DNA of 64,000 bases from Streptomyces liangshanensis (GCF_011694815.1 NZ_CP050177.1:5744001-5808000); one strand, 5' to 3'; shown: positions 18,127-27,140, counted from the first letter of the stretch. Translations and numbers: made by a program. The notes: generated by a model not told the origin, from the letters alone.

Positions 18127-19611
18127 ATGGCCATTGACGATCCCCTCAAGGACGCGGACCCCGTCGCGGAGACCGCCACCACCGTCACCACCGACCCCGC
18201 CACCTCTGCCCCCACCACCTCCGCTTCCGCGTGGAGTGCGCTGCGCCCCCTCGTGCTGCGCCTGCACTTCTACGCGGGCGTGCTCGTCGCGCCGTTCCTG
18301 CTCGTCGCCGCCGTCAGCGGGCTCCTCTACTCGCTGTCCTTCCAGGCGGAGAAGGTGGTCTACCGCCACGAGCTGCGCGTCCCGGCCGGCGACCGTGTCC
18401 TCCCGCTGGAGACCCAGGTCAACGCCGCCCGTACCGCCCACCCGGACGGCAAGGTGACCTCCGTACGGCCCTCGTCCGAGGAAGGCGCCACCACCCGCGT
18501 CCTGATGTCCACCCCCGAGGTCGACGAGGGCAAGTCCCTGGCCGTCTTCGTCGATCCGTACACCGCCGAGGTACGGGGCCAGCTCGCGAGCTACGGCAGC
18601 TCGGGCGCCCTCCCGCTGCGCGCCTGGCTTTCCGAGCTGCACCGCCATCTCCACCTCGGCGAACCGGGCCGCCTCTACAGCGAACTGGCCGCCAGCTGGC
18701 TCTGGGTCGTGGCGCTCGGCGGGCTGGTCCTGTGGCTCGGCCGCCGGCGCACCTCGAAGCGCGCCCTGCTCCTCCCCGAGAGCGGCGCCACCGGGCGGCG
18801 CCGGACGCTCACGCTCCACGGCTCGCTCGGCCTGTGGGCCGTGACCGGCCTGGTCCTGCTCTCCGCGACGGGCCTGACCTGGTCGACGTACGCGGGCGCG
18901 AACATAGGCAAGGTCCAGGACCAGCTGGGCGGCTCCACCCCGTCGGTCTCCGCCACCCTCGACGGCGGAACCGGCTCCACGGGCGGCGGCCACGAGGGCC
19001 ACGAGGACATGCCGGGGATGACGGACGACATGCCGGGCATGGAGGGCATGGGCGGTATGGACGTTGGGATGGACCTCGCGGTGGTCGCCGCCCGCCAGGC
19101 CGGCCTCGACGGACCTCTCCAGGTGACCCTGCCGACCGCGGGCAACGGGTACGTCGTCGCGCAGACGGACACCCAGTTCCCCGTCCGCCTCGACTCCGTC
19201 GCGGTCGACCCGGCCAACGGCATGGTCATCGACGAGCTGCGCTTCGCGGACTACCCCGTGCTCGCCCAGCTCACCCGCTTCGGCATCGACGCCCACATGG
19301 GGGTCTTCCTCGGGCTCGTCAACCAACTCGCCCTCGCCGCGCTCGCCCTGTCCCTGGTCCTGATCATCCTCTGGGGCTACCGCATGTGGTGGCAGCGCAG
19401 GCCCACTCAGGAGCGGAAGGCGGGCGTCGGCCGGCCGATGGCGCGCGGCGCCTGGCGGAAGGTCCCCCTGCGGGTGCTGCTGCCCCTGGCCGCGGTGACG
19501 GCCGTGGTCGGCTGGTTCGTCCCGCTGCTGGGTATCAGCTTCGTTGCGTTCCTGCTGCTGGACGGGGCGCTGGGCCTCACGGCCAAGGCGCGGGCGCGCG
19601 CCGCGCGATAG
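18127..19611 (+). CDS. PepSY-domain transmembrane protein (metal/iron reductase-like)
   Basis: A 494-residue PepSY-associated membrane protein. Four membrane segments are evident: RLHFYAGVLVAPFLLVAAVSGLLY (with the typical LHFYAG), SWLWVVALGGLVLWLG, GLWAVTGLVLLSATGLTWS and the C-terminal pairs. Conserved histidines (ELHRHLHLGE, LHGSLG, GIDAHMG) match the family, often linked to siderophore or copper reduction. The extracytoplasmic loop carries GHEGHEDMPGMTDDMPGMEGMGGMDVGM, an obvious metal-binding type run. I chose ATG 18127 because AGGA lies 5 nt before it. Confidence 0.85.
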   Translation: MAIDDPLKDADPVAETATTVTTDPATSAPTTSASAWSALRPLVLRLHFYAGVLVAPFLLVAAVSGLLYSLSFQAEKVVYRHELRVPAGDRVLPLETQVNAARTAHPDGKVTSVRPSSEEGATTRVLMSTPEVDEGKSLAVFVDPYTAEVRGQLASYGSSGALPLRAWLSELHRHLHLGEPGRLYSELAASWLWVVALGGLVLWLGRRRTSKRALLLPESGATGRRRTLTLHGSLGLWAVTGLVLLSATGLTWSTYAGANIGKVQDQLGGSTPSVSATLDGGTGSTGGGHEGHEDMPGMTDDMPGMEGMGGMDVGMDLAVVAARQAGLDGPLQVTLPTAGNGYVVAQTDTQFPVRLDSVAVDPANGMVIDELRFADYPVLAQLTRFGIDAHMGVFLGLVNQLALAALALSLVLIILWGYRMWWQRRPTQERKAGVGRPMARGAWRKVPLRVLLPLAAVTAVVGWFVPLLGISFVAFLLLDGALGLTAKARARAAR

Positions 19612-19655
19612 GGGTCACCGGCACATAGGGATCACCGGCACGCACGCGGCACAGA

Positions 19656-19690
19656 AGGACGCACCGGCCCGTCAGGTGCCGGTGCGTCCT
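19656..19690. terminator. Hairpin between convergent PepSY and winged-helix genes
   Basis: A perfect 13-bp stem (AGGACGCACCGGC at 19656-19668 with 19678-19690) and a 9-nt loop lies between two genes that face each other; probably a two-way terminator. Confidence 0.7.
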
Positions 19691-19739
19691 CCTCGTGCCA
19701 CGCGTCGGGGGGCCGGGGCGCCGCGCCCGGCCCGCCCGC

Positions 19740-20375
19740 TCAGGGGGCGTACTTGTACCCGACCCGTCGTACGGTCTGGATGGTGTGGCGGTGCTCGACG
19801 CCCAGCTTCCGGCGCAGGCGCGCCACGTGCACGTCGACGGTCCTGCCGTCCCCCACGTGCCCGTAGCCCCACACCGTCGTCACCAGCTGGTCCCGGGTGT
19901 GCACCCGGTGGGGGTGCGCCACCAGGTGCGCGAGCAGCTCGAACTCCAGGTAGGTCAGGTCCAGCTGCTGTCCGTCCACGAGCGCCGTGCGCTGGACGCT
20001 GTCGATCCGCACCGGACCGCCGCCGGCCTCGGTCCTCGGCGCGGCCGCCGCGCCCGCCCGGTCGGCCGGGTCCGTGGCGAGGTACGGCACGGAGGCGGCC
20101 AGCGCCGCCGCGTGCTGGTCGGCCGGGACGAGCACGAGGTAGCCGACCATCGGCGGCTGGCCGGGCAGGGACGGCAGGGTGTGCTGGGGCGCGGGCAGCC
20201 AGGTCGCGCCCGGCGGCAGGAAGTCCACGGCCTGCCCGGACGTGACGGCCGCGGGGAACGCGGCCGGGACGGTCTCGTCACGGTCGACGGCCCGCAGCCG
20301 GTGGCGGCCGGGAACGGGAGGCTTCTGGTTGAGCGGGGCCGCGGTCGCCGCGGAGAAGGAACGGGTGTTCGCCAT
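19740..20375 (-). CDS. Winged-helix response-regulator-like protein (possible GlnRII)
   Basis: A 211-residue orphan OmpR/PhoB-type regulator. The C-terminal winged-helix domain is well kept (LTYLEFELLAHLVAHPHRVHTRDQL, then VDVHVARLRRKLG and TVRRVGYKY). The N-terminal half has no recognisable phospho-acceptor receiver (VGYLVLVPADQHAAAL is the only receiver-like strand), so phosphorylation control is doubtful. Location beside glnII is where Streptomyces carry GlnRII, a second regulator of glutamine synthetase and ammonium-transport genes; that identity is inferred from position and domain only. Confidence 0.8.
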   Translation of the reverse strand: MANTRSFSAATAAPLNQKPPVPGRHRLRAVDRDETVPAAFPAAVTSGQAVDFLPPGATWLPAPQHTLPSLPGQPPMVGYLVLVPADQHAAALAASVPYLATDPADRAGAAAAPRTEAGGGPVRIDSVQRTALVDGQQLDLTYLEFELLAHLVAHPHRVHTRDQLVTTVWGYGHVGDGRTVDVHVARLRRKLGVEHRHTIQTVRRVGYKYAP

Positions 20376-20460
20376 GAGAGGTCAGCTCTTTCGCGCGAAG
20401 GAGTCGTCATGTGGGGAGGACGTACGTCATGCGCGGCGGCCGAAGGCCAGAAAGGAAGCT

Positions 20461-20580
20461 TTAGAGGGCCGGCGCGTTCTTCGCGCGACAACACACCCGG
20501 TCGAAATCGTGGTGCTGCCGGGACGGCCAGAACGGCTCCAGGTCGATGCGACCCGTCGCGGTGTGCTGGAAGCTGGCCAT
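20461..20580 (-). CDS. Possible 39-residue small protein upstream of the winged-helix gene
   Basis: A 39-codon frame starts at ATG 20580 and ends at TAA 20461-20463. About nine of ten codons end in G or C, which is coding-like for this genome, and the peptide has an ordered composition (MASFQHTATG start, a CC pair near the end). The ribosome site (GGGTG) is weak. It lies in the otherwise empty 355-bp spacer between glnII and the winged-helix gene, all on the same strand. I do not recognise it; it could be a leader peptide or a chance frame. Confidence 0.4.
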   Translation of the reverse strand: MASFQHTATGRIDLEPFWPSRQHHDFDRVCCRAKNAPAL

Positions 20581-20730
20581 GCACCCATTGAAGCAGATAG
20601 CTGCCCGGCGCAGCAGACCCAGTTCACGCTACTGGGCGCACGCCGGGCGCGAGGCGGGTCGCCGGCCGCACGCCGAAGGGGCGGCCGCCGGCCCGGCGGT
20701 CGCCCCTCAGCTGCGTGTTCCCGGGTCCGG

Positions 20731-21750
20731 TCAGACCTGTCCGGCCTTCTCCAGCGCCGAGCAGCAGGTGTCCACGATGAGCCGCGTCACCACGTACGGG
20801 TCGACGTTCGCGTTCGGGCGGCGGTCCTCGATGTACCCCTTGCCGTCCTTCTCGACCTGCCACGGGATGCGGACCGACGCGCCGCGGTCCGAGACGCCGT
20901 AGCTGTACTCGTTCCACGGGGCGGTCTCGTGCAGGCCGGTCAGCCGCTCGTCGATGCCCGCGCCGTAGTTCTTGACGTGGTCGAGCGGCTTCGAGCCCTC
21001 GCCCAGCGACTCGGCGGCCGTGATGATCGCCTCGTACGTCTCGCGCATGGCCTTGGTCGAGAAGTTGGTGTGCGCGCCCGCGCCGTTCCAGTCGCCCTTC
21101 ACCGGCTTCGGGTCGAGCGTCGCCGACACGTTGAAGTCCTCGGCGGTGCGGTAGAGCAGCCAGCGGGCCAGCCACAGCTGGTCCGAGACCTCCAGCGGCG
21201 ACAGCGGGCCCACCTGGAACTCCCACTGGCCCGGCATGACCTCGGCGTTGATGCCGGAGATGCCCAGACCCGCCTTGAGGCAGTTGTCCAGGTGCGCCTC
21301 CACGATCTCGCGGCCGAAGATCTCGTCCGCGCCGACACCGCAGTAGTAGCCGCCCTGCGCGGCCGGGAAGCCGCCCTCGGGGAAGCCCAGCGGGCGCGCG
21401 CCCTTGAAGAAGGTGTACTCCTGCTCGATGCCGAAGATCGGCTCCTGGCCCGCGAACTTCTCCGCGACCTCGGTGAGCTGCGCCCGGGTGTTGGACTCGT
21501 GCGGGGTCATGTCGATGTTCAGGACCTCGCACATCACGAGGACGTCGTCCCCGCCGCGGATCGGGTCCGGGAAGGAGGCCACCGGCTTGAGCACCCGGTC
21601 GGAGGCGTGGCCCTCGGCCTGGTTGGTGCTCGATCCGTCGAAGCCCCAGATGGGCAGCTCGGCACCGTCGTCCAGGATCTTCGTCTTCGAGCGGAGCTTT
21701 GCGGTCGGCTCGGTTCCGTCGATCCAGATGTACTCAGCCTTGAAGGTCAC
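20731..21750 (-). CDS. glnII: Glutamine synthetase II (eukaryotic type)
   Basis: A 339-residue type II glutamine synthetase, making glutamine from glutamate and ammonia with ATP. Signatures: YIWIDGT near the start, the FDGSST motif, GIEQEYTFF metal/ATP Glu motif and NGAGAHTNFS. At about 340 residues it lacks the adenylylation loop of GlnA, so it is controlled mainly by transcription and heat lability in this genus. The promoter region carries a candidate GlnR site. The gene is separated from glnA by about 29 kb here because of the accessory insert. Confidence 0.95.
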   Translation of the reverse strand: MTFKAEYIWIDGTEPTAKLRSKTKILDDGAELPIWGFDGSSTNQAEGHASDRVLKPVASFPDPIRGGDDVLVMCEVLNIDMTPHESNTRAQLTEVAEKFAGQEPIFGIEQEYTFFKGARPLGFPEGGFPAAQGGYYCGVGADEIFGREIVEAHLDNCLKAGLGISGINAEVMPGQWEFQVGPLSPLEVSDQLWLARWLLYRTAEDFNVSATLDPKPVKGDWNGAGAHTNFSTKAMRETYEAIITAAESLGEGSKPLDHVKNYGAGIDERLTGLHETAPWNEYSYGVSDRGASVRIPWQVEKDGKGYIEDRRPNANVDPYVVTRLIVDTCCSALEKAGQV

Positions 21751-21805
21751 GGGGCCTCATCCTTTGCGGGTGCAGCAGTTGTGGCCAGAAGAGTCGCAAT
21801 CTGTC

Positions 21806-21843
21806 ATGTCCCGGTTGTTGCCCGTTCATGAACTGCGTGTTAC
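21806..21843 (-). promoter_or_regulatory. Candidate GlnR site upstream of glnII
   Basis: On the minus strand GTAAC (21843-21839) and GCAAC lie exactly 22 bp apart, the spacing of the a1 and a2 boxes in GlnR operators (gTnAC-n6-GaAAc repeated). The b boxes (TTCAT, GACAT) are poor matches, so this is a moderate candidate supported mainly by gene context. Confidence 0.45.
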
Positions 21844-21849
21844 TCAGGT

Positions 21850-23088
21850 TTATTTTGTTTCCGCGATCCGGCGCGCGACCACGTGCTCGTTCAGCAACGG
21901 TCCAAAACCGGCGGCCTTGATCCGGCGCACCAGCTCCTCGTACGTCGTCCCCAGCGCCTCCGCCGCCCCCGCCAACCCCCAGTCGTGGTCCGCCAGCACG
22001 TTCAGCAGATGCCCGCGCCTGACCTGCGCGTCGGACAGCCGGAACGTCTTGAGGTACGCCGTGCGCCCCTTGTGGTCCGTGATCAGCTCACCGATGTGCT
22101 GCTCCTGCCGGCCGCGCGAGAACGGCGGCAGGAAGCGGTGCAGCTCGTACGAGCCCATCCGGTACACCCGCTCGAAGGCGTACGACTCCGTCAGCAACTC
22201 CCTCGCCAGGACCGCCCGGTGGGTCTCGTCCCACAGCCGCTCCTGCGCCACCGCGCGGGCCCGCAGATCGGCGAGCGTGGTGACGTACCGGTCGGGGATC
22301 CGCGCCTCGAAGTCCGCGACCGGGCCGCCGAAGAAGGCGTACTGGTGGACCAGTTCGCCGTACAGGTCCTGGAGCAGGCTCGGGTGCAGCGCCCGGTAGT
22401 CGTCCGGATGCGGCACGACGAAGGCGGCGGCCAGGGAGTCGGCCGTGTAGAGGAGCACCCCGCACTGGCCGGGGTGGATCTCGAAGACCCGCAGCGCGTC
22501 GGTGAGCCCCCGGACGTCGAGCCCGAGGTACGCCTCCTCCTCGCGGGGCGAGAACCCCTGCCGTACCGCCTGCCGGGACCACTCCTCCCAGGCGACGGAC
22601 GGGCCGCCGAAGTGCAGCGACAGATAGCCCTCCAGGGCCAGGTGGAGCGGCAGGAACCGGCAGCGGGTCGTGGCGGCGCCGCCCGACAGCCCCTTGCCGG
22701 GCCGGCGGCGCTTCACCATGCGGTGGTGGTGGTGAACGGCCATGGCGTCCGGGCGGGCGTCACCCAACTGCGTCCCGTAGGAGGCCCGTTGCTGCGCCCT
22801 GCGGCCGTTGCCGTGTCCGTCGCCCCGGCCGCCGTCCTGGCCGCCGCCCGGTCCGCCGTCCGGTCCCGGGTGCGACTCCTCCCCGGACCAGTCCGCGACG
22901 AAGCCGTGCGGGACGTACGCCAGGTACTCCACGCCCTTGTCGACCGCGACCGCGCCCAGCCCCGCGTAGATCTCCGCGTGCAGCCGCAGACCGGGCATCG
23001 GCTCGGCGCGCACCAGCGGGACCAGCCGGACGCCGCCCCACACCTGCGCGGGGCGGGTCTCCAGCCCCGTGAGGTCGAGCCGGGTCAT
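21850..23088 (-). CDS. ARPP-2-like domain protein with C-terminal helix-turn-helix
   Basis: A 412-residue cytosolic protein. The opening TRLDLTGLETRPAQVWGGVRLVPLVR is typical of proteins annotated with the ARPP-2 domain (ARG/rhodanese-phosphatase-associated) in Streptomyces. A Gly/Asp/Gln-rich low-complexity insert spans residues about 70-110. The C-terminus reads as a Fis-like helix-turn-helix (NVLADHDWGLAGAAEALGTTYEELVRRIKAAGF). It overlaps the vWA gene upstream by 4 nt (ATGA), so the two act together. Biochemical role unknown. Confidence 0.7.
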   Translation of the reverse strand: MTRLDLTGLETRPAQVWGGVRLVPLVRAEPMPGLRLHAEIYAGLGAVAVDKGVEYLAYVPHGFVADWSGEESHPGPDGGPGGGQDGGRGDGHGNGRRAQQRASYGTQLGDARPDAMAVHHHHRMVKRRRPGKGLSGGAATTRCRFLPLHLALEGYLSLHFGGPSVAWEEWSRQAVRQGFSPREEEAYLGLDVRGLTDALRVFEIHPGQCGVLLYTADSLAAAFVVPHPDDYRALHPSLLQDLYGELVHQYAFFGGPVADFEARIPDRYVTTLADLRARAVAQERLWDETHRAVLARELLTESYAFERVYRMGSYELHRFLPPFSRGRQEQHIGELITDHKGRTAYLKTFRLSDAQVRRGHLLNVLADHDWGLAGAAEALGTTYEELVRRIKAAGFGPLLNEHVVARRIAETK

Positions 23089-24599
23089 CGCCCCTCCCGC
23101 GCGGTGCCGGGCTCACCCGGGAAGTAACAGAACGGATCGTCGTCCACGAAGAGCCCCACCCGCCGGTCCAGGTACTCCCGCAACTCCGCCATGCCCGTAC
23201 GCCCCTCCGCGAACTGCGCGATCTCCACCAGGGCCGGCAGATCCTCCGCGTCCCTGATCCCCGCCGTCGGCACGCTCGGTGCGAGCCGCCGTACGTCAAA
23301 ACCATCCGTGTCGTATACGGGGTTGAGGTGAACCACGGTCGTCCGCCCCTCCCGGTCGAGCCGCGACCGCCACACCCGCAGCACCTCACCCGCCAGCCCC
23401 GGAGGCGCGTTGTCCCACCCGTCCGAGACGATCACCAGCCGTTCGGGGGCGTGCTCCAGGGCGTCGAGGATCCGCGTCCCGAGCGGCGTCGGCCCCCAGG
23501 GCCGTACCAGCAGCGCGTCCACGGCCCCCGACGTCCACCACGCCGTGTACGCGCCCGGCGCCGCCAGCGACTCCAGCAGGAAGTGGCAGGCCAGGGCCGT
23601 GCCCAGCGGGCGGCGGCGCCTCTCGCCCGAACCGGACGACGAGTAGCTGTCGTCCAGCACGGCGGCGACCCGCCCCCACGTCCCCCGGTACGGCCCCGCC
23701 GTGCGGCGCGCCGCCGTCCGCAGCGCGCCCGTGAGCTCCGCCCGCCGCCGTACCCGCTCGTCCAGGGGCAGCGACAGGGCGTACAGCGCGAGGCGGGTCA
23801 GCGGCATGGCGGACAGGTCCGCCCCGACCCCGGTGGACCGCTGGGTCCGCAGCCGCTCCAGCCGGGTCATCCGGGGCGCGAGCCGCTCCGCGAGGTCCTC
23901 GCGGCCCACGGCGTGGCGGGCCGCGAACCCCTCGGCGACCGTGAACGGCAGGTCGTACAGCGCTCCTTGCTCGTAATGGGCGCGGCGGTGCGCGTCCAGC
24001 AGCGGGTGCTGGTACTTCGTGCGGCGGCCCGGCGCGAAGAGGAAGTCACCCACCTCGCCGGCCCCGTTCCCCTTGCCCGCCGAGCCCGCCGAGCCCGCCG
24101 CGCCCGCCCCGCCCGTTACGAGCGGAAGGTGCGCGTGACGCGCAGCCGTCTTCAGCCCCCGCCGGTACTTCACCGCGTCGTGCCCCAGGTCCGGCCGCCC
24201 GGCCAGCCAGTCGCGCAGGATCGCGCGCGTCCGCCGGTTGTTCACCCGGGCCGCGCGCAGCGCCCGGAACAGCCGGTAGACCCGCTGCGGCGGCAGTATC
24301 GCCAGCCTGCGGGCGATCAGCCGCCCCTCCGCCCGCTTCTCCTCCGCGCTCGCCTCCCCGGCGGTGCGCAGCAGCGTCTCGACGATCCGCGCCGCGTTGT
24401 GGTCGTTGATGTCGAGCGCCAGCGTGGCGGCGTACAGCGGGCGGTAGTTGACGCACACGTACTCGTGCAGGAAGTCCAGGGACAGCCGCTGGGCGTGCGC
24501 CTCGGAACGGAACTCCCGCTGCCCCGTCGCCGTGACGGCCGCGTTGACGAACAGCAGCACGTCCTCGGCCGCGATCAGATCGGCGAAGGTCTCCGCCAC
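23085..24599 (-). CDS. von Willebrand A-like protein (TROVE/Ro60-like layout)
   Basis: A 504-residue protein. The N-terminal half is alpha-helical and arginine-rich; the C-terminal third has a vWA-like fold with the metal-site pattern LDDSYSSSG (DxSxS) and later IVSDGWDN. This helical-repeat plus vWA order resembles TROVE/Ro60-type RNA-binding proteins, but I cannot prove membership. I place the start at GTG 24599: the upstream 48 codons have poor G/C third-position use and include the likely promoter. It is coupled by an ATGA overlap to the ARPP-2-like gene. Confidence 0.65.
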   Translation of the reverse strand: MAETFADLIAAEDVLLFVNAAVTATGQREFRSEAHAQRLSLDFLHEYVCVNYRPLYAATLALDINDHNAARIVETLLRTAGEASAEEKRAEGRLIARRLAILPPQRVYRLFRALRAARVNNRRTRAILRDWLAGRPDLGHDAVKYRRGLKTAARHAHLPLVTGGAGAAGSAGSAGKGNGAGEVGDFLFAPGRRTKYQHPLLDAHRRAHYEQGALYDLPFTVAEGFAARHAVGREDLAERLAPRMTRLERLRTQRSTGVGADLSAMPLTRLALYALSLPLDERVRRRAELTGALRTAARRTAGPYRGTWGRVAAVLDDSYSSSGSGERRRRPLGTALACHFLLESLAAPGAYTAWWTSGAVDALLVRPWGPTPLGTRILDALEHAPERLVIVSDGWDNAPPGLAGEVLRVWRSRLDREGRTTVVHLNPVYDTDGFDVRRLAPSVPTAGIRDAEDLPALVEIAQFAEGRTGMAELREYLDRRVGLFVDDDPFCYFPGEPGTAREGR

Positions 24600-24806
24600 G
24601 GTGTCCCCCCCGGGTGCGTGCCGTCGGATGCCGGCCGGGGCATGGAGGCGCGAACAGCGAAATGTTTGCTTCATAGGCAAGTCCCGGAAGTCGCACCGGA
24701 GGCCCGCGGCCGGCCCGTGCAACGTAACACCGATCCCCACCACCCCGGCCAGGGAATTTCCGCCCTGGCGGTGTCACCGCCACCGCCCCGGTGCACACTG
24801 AGCGCC

Positions 24807-25727
24807 ATGAGCAAGCCACCACGTATCGGACTCCTCGGCGCCGGCCCCTGGGCGGAGCGCACCCAGGCCCCGGCCCTGGCCGCCCACCCCGGCCTCGAAT
24901 TCAGCGGTGTCTGGGGGCGGCGCCCCGAGGCCGCCGCGGCCCTCGCCGCCGCCCATGACACCACCGCGCACTCCGGCGAGGCCGGGATAGACGCGCTCTT
25001 CGCGGAGAGCGACGCCATCGCCTTCGCGCTGCCGCCGGACGTACAGGCGCCGCTGGCGGTACGGGCGGCCGCCGCCGGCTGCCACCTGATCATGGACAAA
25101 CCGGTCGCCACCACCGTGGAGGGGGCCCGCGCGGTGGCGGACGCCGCCGCGGCCGCGAACGTCGCGTCGGTGGTCTTCTGCACCCTGCGCTTCTCGCCGG
25201 TGACCTCGGCCTGGATCGACGACCAGGTCGCGACCGGCGGCTGGTTCACGGCCCACGCGCAGTGGCTCGGCTCGCTGTACGGGCCGAGCGCGGAGAGCAG
25301 CCCGTTCGCGGCCTCGCCGTGGCGGCGGGAGAAGGGCGGGCTGTGGGACGTCGGCCCGCACGCGCTGTCCGCGCTGATCCCGCTGCTCGGTGACGTCACC
25401 GAGGTGACGGCCGTACGCGGCGAGCCGGACCTCACCCACCTCGTCCTGCGGCACAACTCCGGGGCGACGAGCACCGCCGCGCTCAGCCTGAGCGCGCCGT
25501 CCAAGGGGGCGCGCACGGGGTTCGTCGCGCACGGCGAGCACGGCGTCGTGTCGCTGCCCGAGGAGTGGGGCGACCCGATCGGCTCCTTCACGGCGGCGGT
25601 CGACGCGCTGCTGGCGTCGGTGCGCTCGGGGCTGCCGCACGCGTGCGACGTGCGGTTCGGGCTGCGGCTGACCGAGATCCTGGTTGAGGCCGAGAAGCAG
25701 GTGGCGGCCGCGGCCGCGGGGAAGTAG
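24807..25727 (+). CDS. Gfo/Idh/MocA-family oxidoreductase
   Basis: A 306-residue NAD(P)-dependent oxidoreductase. The Rossmann motif GLLGAGPWAE lies at residues about 8-17, and the EKP-like substrate-site motif appears as MDKPVATTVEGAR near residue 99. The conserved histidine region GGLWDVGPHAL follows. Substrate not known; relatives act on sugars, inositols or cyclic polyols. Single gene, divergent from the vWA gene. Confidence 0.85.
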   Translation: MSKPPRIGLLGAGPWAERTQAPALAAHPGLEFSGVWGRRPEAAAALAAAHDTTAHSGEAGIDALFAESDAIAFALPPDVQAPLAVRAAAAGCHLIMDKPVATTVEGARAVADAAAAANVASVVFCTLRFSPVTSAWIDDQVATGGWFTAHAQWLGSLYGPSAESSPFAASPWRREKGGLWDVGPHALSALIPLLGDVTEVTAVRGEPDLTHLVLRHNSGATSTAALSLSAPSKGARTGFVAHGEHGVVSLPEEWGDPIGSFTAAVDALLASVRSGLPHACDVRFGLRLTEILVEAEKQVAAAAAGK

Positions 25728-25794
25728 CGGGGAGGGGTACGGGTACGGGTACGGGGGCCGCGTCGGCGAACCCGTACCTGTACCGCTCGTGTCC

Positions 25795-26454
25795 TCAGCC
25801 GACGCGCTCGATCCGGGCCTTGCGGATCAGGAACTTGCCCGGCTCGCGGACCTGCTCGAAGGCCGCGTTGTTCAGCAGCACGCAGCTCGCCGACGTCGAA
25901 GTGACCTTCACCGTCGTGGACTTGGAGTTGTCGAGGTTGGTCACCCGCAGTGTCGTCCCGATCGGGAACTGACCGCTGGACGCGCCCGGTGCGCCCTCCT
26001 CGTTGAAGAGGGTGACGGTCGAGCCGGGGCACACCACCTGCCCGGCGCCGTTGCCGGCACCACCCGCGGCGGGCGGCGCCTTCACCGGCGGGGTCTTGGC
26101 CGGCGGGGCCTTGACCGGCGGCGTCTTCACGGCCGGGGGCGCCTGGACCGCCCCACCGGCGACCACACCCTTGCCGCCCTCGCCGACCCGGCAACCGGAC
26201 GCCTTCTGCTGCACCTTGATCTGCTCGATGACCGCCACCCGGTTGGCGATGCGCGCCTCGGACTGCGCGTCCGGCGCGGAGCGCTGCCCGGCGATGAACG
26301 CCTCGTTGTTGCCGAGGGCCGTCGCGAACCCGTCACAGGCGACGGACGCCTGGCTCGTACCGGTCATCACCACCGCCGTACCGCCGACCAGGGCGGCCGC
26401 CCCGACGAGCAGGGAGATCTTCTTCTTGCGGCTGAGCGTCTTCTTGCGGGACAC
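25795..26454 (-). CDS. Secreted protein with Pro/Lys repeat linker
   Basis: A 219-residue exported protein. The GTG start at 26454, with GGAG 8 nt upstream, gives a lysine-rich N-terminus (SRKKTLSRKKK) and a signal segment ending near TSQA. An N-terminal helical part with two cysteines is followed by a linker of repeated PPVKAPPAKT units and a C-terminal beta domain resembling double-psi/RlpA-type folds (TVTLFNEEGAPG, then GTTLRVTNLDNSKSTTVKV). The C-terminus resembles RlpA-like cell-wall proteins; this is an inference from pattern. Confidence 0.75.
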   Translation of the reverse strand: MSRKKTLSRKKKISLLVGAAALVGGTAVVMTGTSQASVACDGFATALGNNEAFIAGQRSAPDAQSEARIANRVAVIEQIKVQQKASGCRVGEGGKGVVAGGAVQAPPAVKTPPVKAPPAKTPPVKAPPAAGGAGNGAGQVVCPGSTVTLFNEEGAPGASSGQFPIGTTLRVTNLDNSKSTTVKVTSTSASCVLLNNAAFEQVREPGKFLIRKARIERVG

Positions 26455-26796
26455 GTGTGGGGCTCCTGTTCCCGGCCGCGCGCAGGCGGGCCGGCTGGGG
26501 TTCCGTGTGCCCTGGGATACGGGTGAGCTGGGCGTTCCACTCAATCGGCGGGACATCAACTTCCCTTTTCCGCAACGGGGTTCGCCTTTCACGTGTCACC
26601 CCCGCGCCCGCTCGGCCCGCTCGCGCCCCGCTCACTTCGTCGACCGGGAGCGGGACGATACGGCCCGCGCCGGATACCTGTCCGGCGCCTCCGGCATGAG
26701 CGCGGCGCGCCGCCCGCCGGGGGCGTTCCCGCCTCTTTCGCCACTCTCGGCACCGCGCTGTACTCCTGTCGCCAAACAGCCTCTGGCCAGGCCCGA
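26455..26796. other. Non-coding spacer
   Basis: This stretch holds the promoter of the secreted protein on the minus strand. I see no convincing gene: open frames here lack a ribosome site or coding-type third positions. The 3' side leads into the damage-type promoter at 26797. Confidence 0.5.
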
Positions 26797-26819
26797 TTGT
26801 CAGTGGGGGGCAGTAGAAT
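26797..26819 (+). promoter_or_regulatory. DNA-damage-type promoter TTGTCAGTGG-N7-TAGAAT
   Basis: TTGTCAGTGG at 26797-26806 and TAGAAT at 26814-26819 are separated by exactly seven bases, 45 bp before the small conserved gene at 26865. Best match of the three PafBC/RecA-independent-type promoters in the window. Confidence 0.75.
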
Positions 26820-26864
26820 GGAGGGAGTTCGTGAGGGTTCCACCACCGTGCCGGGAGGTCGCCG

Positions 26865-27140
26865 ATGGCCGTTGCCACAGTCACGACAATCACCACGAAA
26901 ACGATCCGGATCCAGCCGAAGCCCGAGCGCAAGCCACTGCCCGCGGGACAGCCGCGTGAGTGGTACGAGACGCACAACCGCCGGCTGAAGGCCATGCGCC
27001 TCGCCATCGCCCTGCTGGACTCGGGCGTGTACCACCCGGCGAACGCCGGCAACCGCAGGATAAGGAGTACGGCGGCCAGGATCGGCATCCACCCGCCGTC
27101 CGACACGACGTGCCGGATGGTGCGCGCGCTGATCAGCTAG
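26865..27140 (+). CDS. Small conserved actinobacterial protein
   Basis: A 91-residue basic protein of unknown function with the conserved core REWYETHNRRLKAMRLAIALLDSGVYHP, found widely in Streptomyces. No membrane segment or enzyme motif. GGAGG lies 7 nt before the ATG. The promoter is of the DNA-damage type, suggesting a role in or after genotoxic stress. Confidence 0.8.
   Translation: MAVATVTTITTKTIRIQPKPERKPLPAGQPREWYETHNRRLKAMRLAIALLDSGVYHPANAGNRRIRSTAARIGIHPPSDTTCRMVRALIS

Noticed and set aside
16234..19326. 1030-residue minus-strand frame
   Set aside because: Only the last 330 codons (the epimerase) are coding; the rest is antisense to the Met-rich membrane and PepSY genes.
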